Source of the DNA: JBLWXV01 sp048267245
GTDB lineage: Bacteria; Bdellovibrionota; Bacteriovoracia; Bacteriovoracales; Bacteriovoracaceae
Assembly (NCBI GenBank): GCA_048267245.1
Contig: JBLWXV010000001.1
Location: 1 to 64,000, forward strand
Reading direction: 5' to 3'
DNA: 64,000 nucleotides
The notes below the pieces were generated by a model that saw only the letters and a program-made list of their open reading frames with translations, was not told the DNA's origin and did no database searches. How positions within the stretch are numbered: the first letter of the stretch is position 1; the number at the start of each line of letters is the position of its first letter. A program made the translations under genes and the position numbers. This document shows, one piece after another, positions 51,938 through 59,815 of this stretch.

Positions 51938-53455
51938 TTAACGTCTCCTCTGGCGAAACTTGCGCTTCACTTCTTCTGTTCCATCTGCGGCGTTATCAAT
52001 AATTTCAGGAGTCACAAAGACAACAAACTGACTTCGATTAGTCACATAGGATTTTGATCGCAAAAATGAAAAGAGAAAGCTACCCGATTCAAGTGTTCCA
52101 TCTGTAGCTTCAAAAGGTGCATTTTTGTCATAATCAGTTGAACTGCGATTAATGACAATACCGCCAACAACGGCGCTGTCCTTAGACTTAACAATCATTT
52201 CGGTAGAGACGGAGTTTGAAAGTGTCTCCGGTGGATCCCCCACAGAGGCACTCACACTGACACCGATATTAAGATTGACCTTCTCCTCTTGAAGAACATT
52301 TGGTTTCACAGTTAGATTAAATCCACTGGTGGCGGTATCCGACTTCGTAAACTCTCCGGTCCCAACCGCAAATGGCTTTGAACTAGTTTTACTAATTTGC
52401 CCCTGCAGACCATCCTTTATAACCACCATTCCCGATTGAATCACCCTCGCGTGTCCTGCACTTTTAGCACTGGCAAGCTTGGGAAAGAGATTTGAAATTG
52501 TAGCTGAGAGACTATCGTCTGAGGTATTTGTCGAGACCCCTCCACTGCCCGTCTTTCCGATTTGAATACTTCCACCATCCCCACCAAGAGTTGGTGACCA
52601 TTTAAATCCAAAAATTTTATTATAATCTCTTGTGAGCTCAACAAATTGGGCCGTGATTTTTACAAGTTTCGGAATTGGAGCAGGCTCGCTTTTTTGGTTA
52701 ACGGCAATAAAGTTTTGAATAATCGAATTCGCTCCCCCACCAGTTGCCACGGCCACACTGTTATTTCGTAGAGCGAGGGGTAAAACCATATTAGGTAGAT
52801 AAGCATTAGCAATTCGCTCAGCAAGCGCGCGCTGATCGTTAGAGGTCACAACCCCTTCTAACCAGAAGCGATCATTTACTAGGCGTACAGTAACGTTAGT
52901 TAGTTTATTTTGTTGAATTTCGTCCTGCATTTTTTTAGCAATGAGAAGTTTTGTCTGATCAGACATTTCAACCATATTTACAACTTCTGGGTACTTCTCC
53001 AAAATCAAATTGACTCGCCCCATATCATTTGGAACGATGATTTCTCCACCTATATAGACGAGATCACCTTTCACACCTATTTCAAGCCCCTCAATATCCC
53101 CAAGAAACTGCCTAAGCTCTTGAACAACTTTTGACTGATCACTGGCGGTAATCGTAACGAGGTAGCGCGCTTTAATATCACCGACGGTATTTCTAATAAT
53201 AATTGAAGTTTTACCGGGCTTAATCCCTTTAAAAGTGATCTCTCTCTTCTGTGGAATAAGTTGATAATTTAAGATTGAATCGTTACCAATCTGAACTTTG
53301 GAAGAGGGAGCAAAATCGAGTTGCTCGATCTTATCGATACCTAAAATTACTTCTACTTCTTTCTCTGGAACACTATCGTCCTGTGCAAGAACACTGAAAG
53401 TGCAAAGAGTAAAAAATAAAAATAAAGTGTTGAAAACTCTTATCGTTCTAACCAT
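51938..53455 (-). CDS. cpaC: Flp/Tad pilus outer-membrane secretin
   Basis: A 505-residue protein with a signal peptide (FLFFTLCTFSVLA), an N-terminal pilus-assembly domain with short repeats (about 35-190) and a C-terminal secretin beta-domain (KITAQFVELTRDYNKIFGFKW, VNLNIGVSVSASVG, SKDSAVVGGIVINRSS, FVVFVTPEIID). It forms the outer-membrane pore for the Flp pilus. The ATG overlaps the cpaB stop by one base (TAATG). No pilotin lipoprotein gene is adjacent. Confidence 0.95.
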   Translation of the reverse strand: MVRTIRVFNTLFLFFTLCTFSVLAQDDSVPEKEVEVILGIDKIEQLDFAPSSKVQIGNDSILNYQLIPQKREITFKGIKPGKTSIIIRNTVGDIKARYLVTITASDQSKVVQELRQFLGDIEGLEIGVKGDLVYIGGEIIVPNDMGRVNLILEKYPEVVNMVEMSDQTKLLIAKKMQDEIQQNKLTNVTVRLVNDRFWLEGVVTSNDQRALAERIANAYLPNMVLPLALRNNSVAVATGGGANSIIQNFIAVNQKSEPAPIPKLVKITAQFVELTRDYNKIFGFKWSPTLGGDGGSIQIGKTGSGGVSTNTSDDSLSATISNLFPKLASAKSAGHARVIQSGMVVIKDGLQGQISKTSSKPFAVGTGEFTKSDTATSGFNLTVKPNVLQEEKVNLNIGVSVSASVGDPPETLSNSVSTEMIVKSKDSAVVGGIVINRSSTDYDKNAPFEATDGTLESGSFLFSFLRSKSYVTNRSQFVVFVTPEIIDNAADGTEEVKRKFRQRRR

Positions 53456-54264
53456 TATTTCTTCTTATATTTGTCCTGTAGGTATGCCTTTGCCTCGTCA
53501 ACTTCCTCATTGAGAATGCTGAAAATTCTTGTCGAGTTAATTCTTTCAATTTTTGTATCTTGATTATTTCTAAGTGAAAGAAAGAGTGGACGCGGGCTAA
53601 AGCTCAGGAGATAAACCAGTTTTTGCACTTGAAACGGATCAAGCTCAAGCGTGACGGTGTTGTAATTACTATAGGTCGAGAGATTCATTTTCTTAATCAC
53701 TCTCGGCGTTTTCACCCCAATGATAGGAATACTGTTAGTCATACTCTGACCTGTTGAGAGGATGAGTACGTCTTGAAGTATTGTCTTAGTCGATTGCAAA
53801 TCTTTTCTTGTACCATCCGAGATATCGATACTCGTTAGAATATCGACGCGGTCTCCAGGTTTAATTAGTCTTGCAACGGCATGCTTCTCACTCACGTTGA
53901 TAGCGAGAGCTCTCTTTCCAAGCGAGACTTGTCTAGCAAGACCAGTCTTGGCACCAGGATAAGTAACTCGCGGCTTGGTGATCTGCTCTCCAGCTAGAAT
54001 TGGAACAGTTGCAATCGTGTTTTCAATTTCCTTGATTGTCTTAAAGTGACCAGGGGCCAAAAAGTTATTTGGCATTGACTTGATAACAACCTTCGAATCA
54101 TCGATGAGTTCGAGTTCGTTGATATCGACCTTGGCAACAACAACAGTTCCTTGGATACCGTATCTTTTAACAATCTCACTCTGCTGATCATCAATGTATG
54201 TCTTCACCATCATGACGGCAAAGACAGCAATGATGATCGCAAAGGTAAACGCGCGGGATTTCAT
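53455..54264 (-). CDS. cpaB: Flp pilus assembly protein CpaB/RcpC
   Basis: A 269-residue protein with one N-terminal helix (FTFAIIIAVFAVMMVKTYI) and a periplasmic part containing an SAF-like domain (VVAKVDINELELIDDSKVV, LAGEQITKPRVT) and the CpaB core (GKRALAINVSEKHAVARLIKPGDRVDIL). It helps stabilise or gate the secretin. The start at 54264 is preferred to a GTG nine bases upstream, because the AGAGGAAG site would otherwise abut the start. It heads the second half of the locus, after the pilin-like genes. Confidence 0.93.
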   Translation of the reverse strand: MKSRAFTFAIIIAVFAVMMVKTYIDDQQSEIVKRYGIQGTVVVAKVDINELELIDDSKVVIKSMPNNFLAPGHFKTIKEIENTIATVPILAGEQITKPRVTYPGAKTGLARQVSLGKRALAINVSEKHAVARLIKPGDRVDILTSIDISDGTRKDLQSTKTILQDVLILSTGQSMTNSIPIIGVKTPRVIKKMNLSTYSNYNTVTLELDPFQVQKLVYLLSFSPRPLFLSLRNNQDTKIERINSTRIFSILNEEVDEAKAYLQDKYKKK

Positions 54265-54355
54265 GTGAAGCACTTCCTCTGGACGAGTTCTTAAGCCTTT
54301 AGATCATCTTAACAAGGAGTGCTAACTTCTATTAGGTGAGGAAAAAATGACCAAC

Positions 54356-54856
54356 CTATTGGACGATGCAAGAACCTGACGAAACTTGTCCGTGGGAGCG
54401 GCCATAAAAGCCTGAACTGCCCCCACTCCAACTCTCGCCACACACACCATAGCCGGTGAAAATTCTGATAAAACGAGTCGACGTTTCGCCATCTGGTGGC
54501 TCTTCACAGGTTTCATCGGCGCCGTCGGAGCCGATGTAGCGCTGAACGCCCACACATGCTGAAATGGCATTCTCCCCCTCTGAGCGGTCGCGGTAGCCAA
54601 TGAGCGCCATGCCCACGACGTCCAAGCCGTTATTACTAAGCAGCTCAAGGTCTCGCTTGATCGGAGGATAGCTGTAGCCCGCAATATCTCGGTAGAAGAA
54701 TCCACGGATAACTTTATTCTGATTAATGGAAGCGTTGATTGAGTTTCCAAAGGACATGAGCACAGTGAGCAGATAGAGATAAAAGGGGACGAAGACAATA
54801 AATTCAAATATTGCCTGACCTTGAGAGTTTAATATTTTTCTTTCTCTAGCACCCAT
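54356..54856 (-). CDS. TadE/TadF-like minor pilin (pilin-like protein 5)
   Basis: About 166 residues with the type IV pilin-like start ILNSQGQAIFEFIVFVPFYLYLLTVL: a basic leader, then a glycine-glutamine processing site, glutamate at position +5 and a hydrophobic helix. The long extracellular part is cysteine-containing (SACVG, TCEEP, GVCGES, GSCIV) and glycine/serine-rich at the end. Its start overlaps the preceding gene by 11 bases. It is the last of five pilin-like genes. Another reading frame in this stretch is a shadow without pilin features. Confidence 0.82.
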   Translation of the reverse strand: MGARERKILNSQGQAIFEFIVFVPFYLYLLTVLMSFGNSINASINQNKVIRGFFYRDIAGYSYPPIKRDLELLSNNGLDVVGMALIGYRDRSEGENAISACVGVQRYIGSDGADETCEEPPDGETSTRFIRIFTGYGVCGESWSGGSSGFYGRSHGQVSSGSCIVQ

Positions 54857-55379
54857 TATCAGCAAATGTAACATGGCTTGAGCAGTCAGCTCCAACATCC
54901 ATGAATGTTCGGCAAATTCTCTCTATGCACTCGGCCCTCGTCGGCTCCTTTCCTAAAAAAGACTCCGATCTCAATTTGAGTTCGCGATCTCCTCCAAATA
55001 AAGTTGAGCCCGATAAATTCGTGGTGTACTCCACCCAGACCCCAACCATCGCTGGAGAGCCTGTAGTCCCCGGCATATTGGCCTCGAGAGTGCCGTCAAA
55101 GTCGGTGATAAAAGCATCGAGTTTATAGCGATCAAAAACGGTCTTTGCGCGATTGAATGATTCAGAGTCAGAGCCATCCGGAGTATTGGAGTTTCGGTCG
55201 ATCACCATGAAAGATCTAGAGGCCATAAAGGTGGCGTAGTGAACAAGATAGCCTGTGCTGTAATTAAGTGAGAGCTTCAGAAATACAAGAACGAGTCCAA
55301 ATACGAAAGCAAAGCTAAGCAAAAACTCAATGAGAGACTGTCCCTTTTCATCGAGAGGATTTTGCTTCAAGTTCCTCAC
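54846..55379 (-). CDS. TadE-like minor pilin (pilin-like protein 4)
   Basis: A 177-residue protein with MRNLKQNPLDEKGQSLIEFLLSFAFVFGLVLVF: prepilin leader, G-Q cleavage site, glutamate at +5 and one helix. The extracellular domain has a pair of cysteines near the C-terminus (ECIERICRTF, ADCSSHV, NGC). TadE/TadF proteins are minor pseudopilins needed for Flp fibre assembly. It overlaps both neighbours (ATGA with the 100-residue gene; 11 bases with the next), so the genes are translationally linked. Confidence 0.85.
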   Translation of the reverse strand: MRNLKQNPLDEKGQSLIEFLLSFAFVFGLVLVFLKLSLNYSTGYLVHYATFMASRSFMVIDRNSNTPDGSDSESFNRAKTVFDRYKLDAFITDFDGTLEANMPGTTGSPAMVGVWVEYTTNLSGSTLFGGDRELKLRSESFLGKEPTRAECIERICRTFMDVGADCSSHVTFADNGC

Positions 55380-55678
55380 TGTCCATATCCTTCTAGTGGA
55401 AGAAAGAATCTCGAATTGCTATTTTCCTGGCTAAAATAGGAGTGATGAGCACTTCCGTCTCCATAATTGAAGGTATCGTCCTTTTCTCCCTCGAGACCAT
55501 GGCGATAGGTAAATTGAATTCTTCTTTGCATAATGGCAAAAAACGAAGAGTCCTTTCCAAAAATATTTCTGAAAGCATCTGAATTAAAAACCGTCGCTGC
55601 TAATGAAGCGATAACAACCAACAGGAGTAGATACTCGATGGTCGACTGTCCTTTATTATTTAGTACAGATGATCCCAT
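55376..55678 (-). CDS. small pilin-like protein (pilin-like protein 3)
   Basis: A 100-residue protein starting MGSSVLNNKGQSTIEYLLLLVVIASLA, the Flp-type prepilin pattern with glutamate at +5. It then has a 65-residue extracytoplasmic tail that is aromatic and polar, with no cysteines. It overlaps the prepilin peptidase gene by 19 bases at its start and the TadE-like gene at its end. It is longer than the major Flp pilin and may be a tip or initiating pilin. Confidence 0.82.
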   Translation of the reverse strand: MGSSVLNNKGQSTIEYLLLLVVIASLAATVFNSDAFRNIFGKDSSFFAIMQRRIQFTYRHGLEGEKDDTFNYGDGSAHHSYFSQENSNSRFFLPLEGYGQ

Positions 55679-56166
55679 TTAAAACTCGCTAAAATAACCC
55701 AACTAAGAAGCACGACTGGAGCGTAGGAAAACCGAGAGCCGTAAACTTGCTTAATAAGCATAACATTTTTGGTCTTCACTGCCTTATCCAGTATATCAAT
55801 ATTTTTGTAGGTGTTATAAAGAAGCAGACTAACTCCGATTAAAACGGTCGAGATTGCGAGATAGAGAAAGCAATCTTCTTGAAGACTTTCTGGAATTAGC
55901 AAAAAGAGACTAAAGAGAAACTTCGAGTCCCCCGCCCCCATGATATTGAGTCGAAAGAGTAAGAACCCACCAAAGAGCCAGGCGAGTGAAACGATGAGAC
56001 TCTGCCAAGTGGCCACATACACGCCAGGAAAAACCTGTAGAACGACAATGAAGAGCAGAATATTGAGTATCGACCAGAAGTTAGAGATTTTTTTGTATTT
56101 CCAATCGATATAGGAGACGGCAACCAGCTCAGCAAAGAGAAACATAAAAACCGAGATCGGCATCAT
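55660..56166 (-). CDS. cpaA: A24-type prepilin peptidase (TadV/CpaA)
   Basis: A 168-residue integral membrane aspartyl protease. The catalytic aspartates are in YIDWKYKKISN (about residue 20) and MGAGDSKFLFSL (about residue 80). It cuts the leader peptides of the five pilin-like proteins. The length is that of the short TadV form, lacking an N-methyltransferase domain. It lies between pilin-like genes 2 and 3 and overlaps the latter. Confidence 0.93.
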   Translation of the reverse strand: MMPISVFMFLFAELVAVSYIDWKYKKISNFWSILNILLFIVVLQVFPGVYVATWQSLIVSLAWLFGGFLLFRLNIMGAGDSKFLFSLFLLIPESLQEDCFLYLAISTVLIGVSLLLYNTYKNIDILDKAVKTKNVMLIKQVYGSRFSYAPVVLLSWVILASFKWDHLY

Positions 56167-56168
56167 CG

Positions 56169-56384
56169 CTAGAAAATCCTATTCTTATAGGCCCGAGTCC
56201 AGCAAAGACTCTCACAGACACCGCTTGAGAGCTCTTGAGTTAACTCAAAAGCAATCCCTCCAGTCACATCTCCAATGTAGGTGGCGAGACTCTTCATCAT
56301 GGTCACCGAGATAATGCCTAGAAAGGCGAAAATAACGAGGTACTCGATGGTCGCCTGACCTCGAGTACAAATGGCCTTCTTCAT
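56169..56384 (-). CDS. small Flp-type pilin (pilin-like protein 2)
   Basis: A 71-residue protein, MKKAICTRGQATIEYLVIFAFLGIISV, with a G-Q cleavage site and glutamate at +5. The short mature part has two cysteines near the end (GVCESLCWTR). The ATG at 56384 is the first in the frame with a typical short leader; a GTG upstream would give a 86-residue form. No strong ribosome site is seen. It sits just before the prepilin peptidase gene. Confidence 0.78.
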   Translation of the reverse strand: MKKAICTRGQATIEYLVIFAFLGIISVTMMKSLATYIGDVTGGIAFELTQELSSGVCESLCWTRAYKNRIF

Positions 56385-56517
56385 AGGGATAAGTATAAAC
56401 GATTTTAAAAATAGATGTGCGAGCGGCACTTAGCGCCACTCTTTTATTGAGGCGGATTTTAAAAGTAATCCGAGAGGTTAGATCTGCACCCTAAACGGGT
56501 TAGGAATCAGCTCTAAC

Positions 56518-56703
56518 CTACTGGATTTGCTCGAGAATTCCGGAAGCTTTACCAAATACATCACCAGTGAGCTGGGTGAGCTTCTCTGTGGCAATCTCTT
56601 TAAACTTGAAAACAATGAGCGCCACAACAGCAACCAGTAGGATGTACTCAGTTGATGTTTGACCACTTTCGTCTTTCAAGTAGGCCATAATACTATTTTT
56701 CAT
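56518..56703 (-). CDS. flp: major Flp pilin
   Basis: A 61-residue protein with a leader (MKNSIMAYLKDESG), processing site G-Q, mature start QTSTEYILLVAVVALIVF with glutamate at +5, and a short helical tail ending GILEQIQ. Size and composition match major Flp pilins. AGGAG lies about eight bases before the ATG at 56703, and a sigma-70 promoter at 56799-56827. It is the first gene of the locus, so it should be the most abundant product. Confidence 0.92.
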   Translation of the reverse strand: MKNSIMAYLKDESGQTSTEYILLVAVVALIVFKFKEIATEKLTQLTGDVFGKASGILEQIQ

Positions 56704-56798
56704 TCTCAACTCTCCTAAAAGCGAAGATCGTGCTGACTAGGATCTCATCGGTTTTCACACCCACGAACTTAACTTAAAAGTGAATCATTTCTGTCTCT

Positions 56799-56827
56799 AT
56801 TTTATCGCAATGCGGCAAAAAACACAA
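56799..56827 (-). promoter_or_regulatory. sigma-70 promoter of the Flp/Tad operon
   Basis: On minus: TTGTGT (56822-56827), 17 bases, TAAAAT (56799-56804). Start near 56792, with a leader of about 90 bases before flp. Confidence 0.65.
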
Positions 56828-56902
56828 TTTTCCATCTTGCATATTGATAAGTTATTGATTTCATAGGCTATGTCGAGTTTTGGGGACGCCTCAAAAAGAA
56901 GT

Positions 56903-56911
56903 TGGTATAAT
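56903..56911 (+). promoter_or_regulatory. extended -10 promoter of 6S RNA
   Basis: TGGTATAAT, an extended -10 with a perfect TATAAT at 56906-56911, seven bases before the predicted first base G56918. The -35 region is weak. Confidence 0.75.
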
Positions 56912-56917
56912 GAATTT

Positions 56918-57093
56918 GGGTCTTGTAAGGCGAATGTTGTTTCGCCCTACAATTTTTTCCACGGCAGCGGTCACTGATCATGGTGAGCAAGCCCACCCCT
57001 CCGGGGATAGTGGGAAGCCTAAAGTGGTTAACTACTGCGGCCACCTGTCAAATGACGGGCGGAACATACCGGCAGTCTTACAAGGCCCTTTTT
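56918..57093 (+). ncRNA. ssrS: 6S RNA
   Basis: About 176 bases with a closing stem formed by GGGTCTTGTAAG (5') and CTTACAAGGCCC (3'), one G-U pair. A terminal hairpin lies around CCCACCCCTCCGGGG and GTGGG, and the flanking bubble strands GGTGAGCAAGC and GAAGCCTAAAG match the signature of 6S RNA central bubbles (compare GGTGAGC... GAAGCCTTAAA in E. coli). A T-run follows the closing stem and would act as terminator. 6S RNA binds the housekeeping RNA polymerase and shifts transcription in stationary phase. The next gene is not ygfA, unlike in gammaproteobacteria. Confidence 0.9.
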
Positions 57094-57154
57094 CTATCCC
57101 TTTTCCATCAAGTTGTATTTGACGATAAAGCTTTAGGTCTTCATCATTGTAAGT

Positions 57155-57688
57155 ATGAATACAACTGACCAATTTAATGAATCTTCTCTAGCTTGGATCG
57201 AGCACTTGGCCCTCGAAGAACTCAATATGAATGAGTCCGGGGTGATTAGTATCGACGATCATCTCAATCCAGCTGCCCTACTAGAAGACTCAAGTATTCG
57301 CTTCATGGACACGCTTAGAGATAAATTTGATTTCTACGTGGCCAAGTTTAATGAGTACCGAGGTGGCCACAACACCGGCTCACAAATTAAAACATTTAAA
57401 ATTTCAAACACTGTGAATGACTTCATGCTCTTTAGAAATGCTCTAAGACTTGTGGTTGCTCGCAGATCACACGATCTCATCACTATCGGCTTTATCACCA
57501 GTGGGAAGGAATTTTACGGGGCTAGACTCTCACTCGATGAAGGTCTTGGTCACCAAGCAATTCATGAGATTCGTGCCCATATTGGTGCTTTTAACAAGAT
57601 CACATGGAGATTTGCTGGAGAAGAAGTCGATCCAGAAAGTCTCGTGCGCCACTATCTCTCAGAATTTATCAAACATTCTGTTAGATAA
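57155..57688 (+). CDS. uncharacterised soluble protein downstream of 6S RNA
   Basis: A 177-residue protein without signal peptide or membrane segment. I recognise no named domain. It contains an acidic N-terminus and a mixed C-terminal domain (IKTFKISNTVNDFMLFRNALRLVVARRSHDLITIGFIT). No ribosome site is seen. TTGACG-17-CATCAT would start transcription about at the ATG, so a leaderless transcript is possible. Its stop overlaps the convergent gene by eight bases. Confidence 0.72.
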   Translation: MNTTDQFNESSLAWIEHLALEELNMNESGVISIDDHLNPAALLEDSSIRFMDTLRDKFDFYVAKFNEYRGGHNTGSQIKTFKISNTVNDFMLFRNALRLVVARRSHDLITIGFITSGKEFYGARLSLDEGLGHQAIHEIRAHIGAFNKITWRFAGEEVDPESLVRHYLSEFIKHSVR

Positions 57689-58676
57689 AGCTCACGCCCT
57701 CGCTTTTTTTAGAGCCATTCTTATGCTCGATGTCCCCGCCAAGGCGCTGGTAAGTGAACTCTAAGGATTCTCTAACAGTAGGCATCTCAATATTTAAAAA
57801 ACCTTCAATATTGGTGATATCCATCTTGTAGTTGAGAGTATCTGGAATTTGATTCATTGCTTGTGAAGCAACAGCTGGAAATGGCCACTTGGTCTTAGAG
57901 AGAACATCTGGACTCTCTCTAAAAATATCACAATATAATTTCGCAAAATCATAGTAGCTCATTTGATCGGAGGTACTTATTTGAAAGAGCCTATTGGTCA
58001 CTCCACGTTCGATTGCGATTTTAACTATCATGGCGAGATAGTAGACATCAAGAAAGCCTACTTTGACGTAGTCATCACACGCAAATTTCTCCCTGCCAGA
58101 AATTTTCTTTTGAAGCGTATAAAACCAATTCATCTTGAGCGGGTCCACTCCCCTGCCATAAATGCGACAACACCTAAAGACGAGATAATTGAGAGAGGTT
58201 TTTTGAATAAAGAACTCAGACGAAGCTTGTGTCTTTCCAAGTGCGGTGTTGGCGTCTGGGATATCCATTTCCATGTAATTCTTCACTTCTCCAGAGAAGA
58301 CAAAATTACTTGAAAAGTAGATCACTTGTGAGCGATAGCGTCCGCAGCTCTCGGCCACATTAAAGAGCCCAGAGGCATTCAAAGCGTCGGCAAGCTCTTC
58401 AGACTTACTACAAGCGTAGACTGAGGGGACACCGGCACAGTAGAGAGTAATGTCTGGTTTAAAAGCGTAAACCATAAGCTGAACCTGATCTTTATCTAGA
58501 ACATCACAAGGCAAGGTCAGTACCCCTGGTATAAAGACCCGTGTCTTGTAATACGTTCCAACTACCCGATAGTCCTTCTTTAAAAATTCAGTCAACGAAG
58601 AACCTAAAAGAGAAGAAACCCCAAAGATGAGGATAGTTTTCTTTTGAGGGATGATGAGGTTTTTGTCTTTGATCAT
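57681..58676 (-). CDS. RmlD-like extended SDR with altered active site
   Basis: A 331-residue NAD(P)-binding protein of the dTDP-4-dehydrorhamnose reductase type: ILIFGVSSLLGSSLTEFL at the N-terminus, CDVLDKDQVQLMV, and RCCRIYGRGVDPLKMNWF. The catalytic YxxxK, in the usual YGKTKxxGE, reads LGKTQASSE, so the tyrosine and lysine are both replaced. The serine region (YFSSNFVFSGE) is present. It may be a non-catalytic regulator, as in the MAT2B relatives, or use different chemistry. No rhamnose or polysaccharide genes lie nearby. Confidence 0.8.
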   Translation of the reverse strand: MIKDKNLIIPQKKTILIFGVSSLLGSSLTEFLKKDYRVVGTYYKTRVFIPGVLTLPCDVLDKDQVQLMVYAFKPDITLYCAGVPSVYACSKSEELADALNASGLFNVAESCGRYRSQVIYFSSNFVFSGEVKNYMEMDIPDANTALGKTQASSEFFIQKTSLNYLVFRCCRIYGRGVDPLKMNWFYTLQKKISGREKFACDDYVKVGFLDVYYLAMIVKIAIERGVTNRLFQISTSDQMSYYDFAKLYCDIFRESPDVLSKTKWPFPAVASQAMNQIPDTLNYKMDITNIEGFLNIEMPTVRESLEFTYQRLGGDIEHKNGSKKSEGVSFI

Positions 58677-58700
58677 GGAGTCTATTATAGACTATTTATG

Positions 58701-58748
58701 AAAATAAAAAGAGAGGTGCCCAATACTACATTCGTAGTATAGGGCACC
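58701..58748 (-). terminator. terminator of flagellin gene 1
   Basis: Stem GGTGCCC...ACTAC / GTAGT...GGGCACC (14 pairs, one mismatch, four-base loop) followed on minus by TCTCTTTTTATTTT. Confidence 0.92.
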
Positions 58749-58759
58749 GGTAGAATTTT

Positions 58760-59593
58760 TTAGCCTAATAGCTTAAGAGCTATATTGGGAGCCTGGTTAG
58801 CTTGAGAGAGAACTGAAACACCCGACTGAACAAGAATGTTATTGCGGGTCATATCAGCTGTTTCTGCAGCTACATCGACATCCCTAATCCTTGAGTTGGC
58901 AGCGCTGAGGTTTTCATCGCTAATACCAAGGTTGTTAATCGTCGAACTGAGTCGGTTCTGTAGGGCACCGAGATCAGCGCGAGTTCCGTTAATCTGCACC
59001 AGAGCATCATCAAGCTTCTTGAGCGTTGTCTGAGCTCCCATTTTTGTACTGACACTTTCAGCGTTAAGTCCGAGTGCGGCCAGCGTAGCGTTTGCACTGG
59101 AACCATCATAGCGCAAGCGATCGAGTGTTGGATCATTGCGAGTGCCGACTTGAAATTCGAGCATTCCGCCTGTTCCGTCGAGGACTTTGATTCCGTTGAA
59201 CTCTGCGGCCTTAGAGATACGATCAATCTCGTCTTTAAGGTTTTGAAATTCAACATCAGTAAATCCACGTTCTGTATCCCCGATAGTATCTGAAGCAGCT
59301 TGCACGGCGAGTTCTCTAAGTCTGATAATGATGTTAGAAACCTCACTGAGCCCTCCCTCAGATGTTTGTATCAACGAAATCGCGTCATTCGCATTTCGCT
59401 TCGCTTGTCTAATACCTCTAATTTGTGCCTTCAGGTTTTCACTAATCGCTAATCCGGCCGCGTCGTCCCCCGCTCGGGTGATCCTCTCCCCTGACGACAA
59501 TTTTCTAAGGTTGTCGTTTAATCTCAGAGTGGTTGAACCTAGTGATCTTTGCGCTGCCAACGATGATACGTTAGTGTTAATTCTCATTCCCAT
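58760..59593 (-). CDS. fliC: flagellin 1
   Basis: A 277-residue flagellin with the conserved D0/D1 ends: MRINTNVSSLAAQRSL and LSSGERITRAGDDAAGLAIS at the N-terminus, and AANSRIRDVDVAAETADM with SVLSQANQAPNIALKLLG at the C-terminus. The central D2/D3 part is very short, as in small flagellins of related bacteria. The ATG follows AGGAGA, which also lies within a five-codon leader frame (59596-59613). The gene is alone between terminators and the second flagellin. Predatory relatives often carry several flagellins. Confidence 0.96.
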   Translation of the reverse strand: MGMRINTNVSSLAAQRSLGSTTLRLNDNLRKLSSGERITRAGDDAAGLAISENLKAQIRGIRQAKRNANDAISLIQTSEGGLSEVSNIIIRLRELAVQAASDTIGDTERGFTDVEFQNLKDEIDRISKAAEFNGIKVLDGTGGMLEFQVGTRNDPTLDRLRYDGSSANATLAALGLNAESVSTKMGAQTTLKKLDDALVQINGTRADLGALQNRLSSTINNLGISDENLSAANSRIRDVDVAAETADMTRNNILVQSGVSVLSQANQAPNIALKLLG

Positions 59594-59595
59594 GG

Positions 59596-59613
59596 CTAAT
59601 CTCCTGTATACAT
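59596..59613 (-). CDS. possible five-codon leader peptide before flagellin 1
   Basis: ATG TAT ACA GGA GAT TAG, preceded by AGGAGG about eight bases upstream; its stop lies two bases before the flagellin ATG. The flagellin ribosome site AGGAG is inside the mini-frame, so ribosomes could pass from one to the other. Could be coincidence. Confidence 0.3.
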   Translation of the reverse strand: MYTGD

Positions 59614-59634
59614 ACCAAACCTCCTGTTAAATAC

Positions 59635-59652
59635 TTGGACTTCCTTGTCCAA
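59635..59652 (-). other. hairpin in the flagellin 1 leader
   Basis: TTGGAC / GTCCAA, six pairs around a six-base loop, just upstream of the ribosome site. It may stabilise the flagellin mRNA. Confidence 0.45.
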
Positions 59653-59664
59653 AAAAGTTGTTAT

Positions 59665-59691
59665 TTATCGTTTACTTTTAAATCAAAGCTA
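59665..59691 (-). promoter_or_regulatory. possible sigma-28 promoter of flagellin 1
   Basis: TAGC, 15 bases, AACGATAA on minus; the -10 matches six of eight sigma-28 bases, but the -35 only two of four. It is the best candidate in the flagellin 1 upstream region. Confidence 0.35.
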
Positions 59692-59815
59692 AAAATTCTA
59701 CTGTTTCTCTTGTGTTGTGTTTTAAACCATCTAAGCTTGCAGGCAGTTGACGGTTTTTAATTTTTTATCCAGTCATCGCTTTCATTCTCAGTTCTCCTTG
59801 TACTTCGTACTACTC

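Noticed and set aside
54322..54807. Cysteine- and serine-rich 161-codon frame overlapping the last pilin-like gene
   Set aside because: It is in another frame of a protein with clear prepilin features and lacks its own ribosome site.
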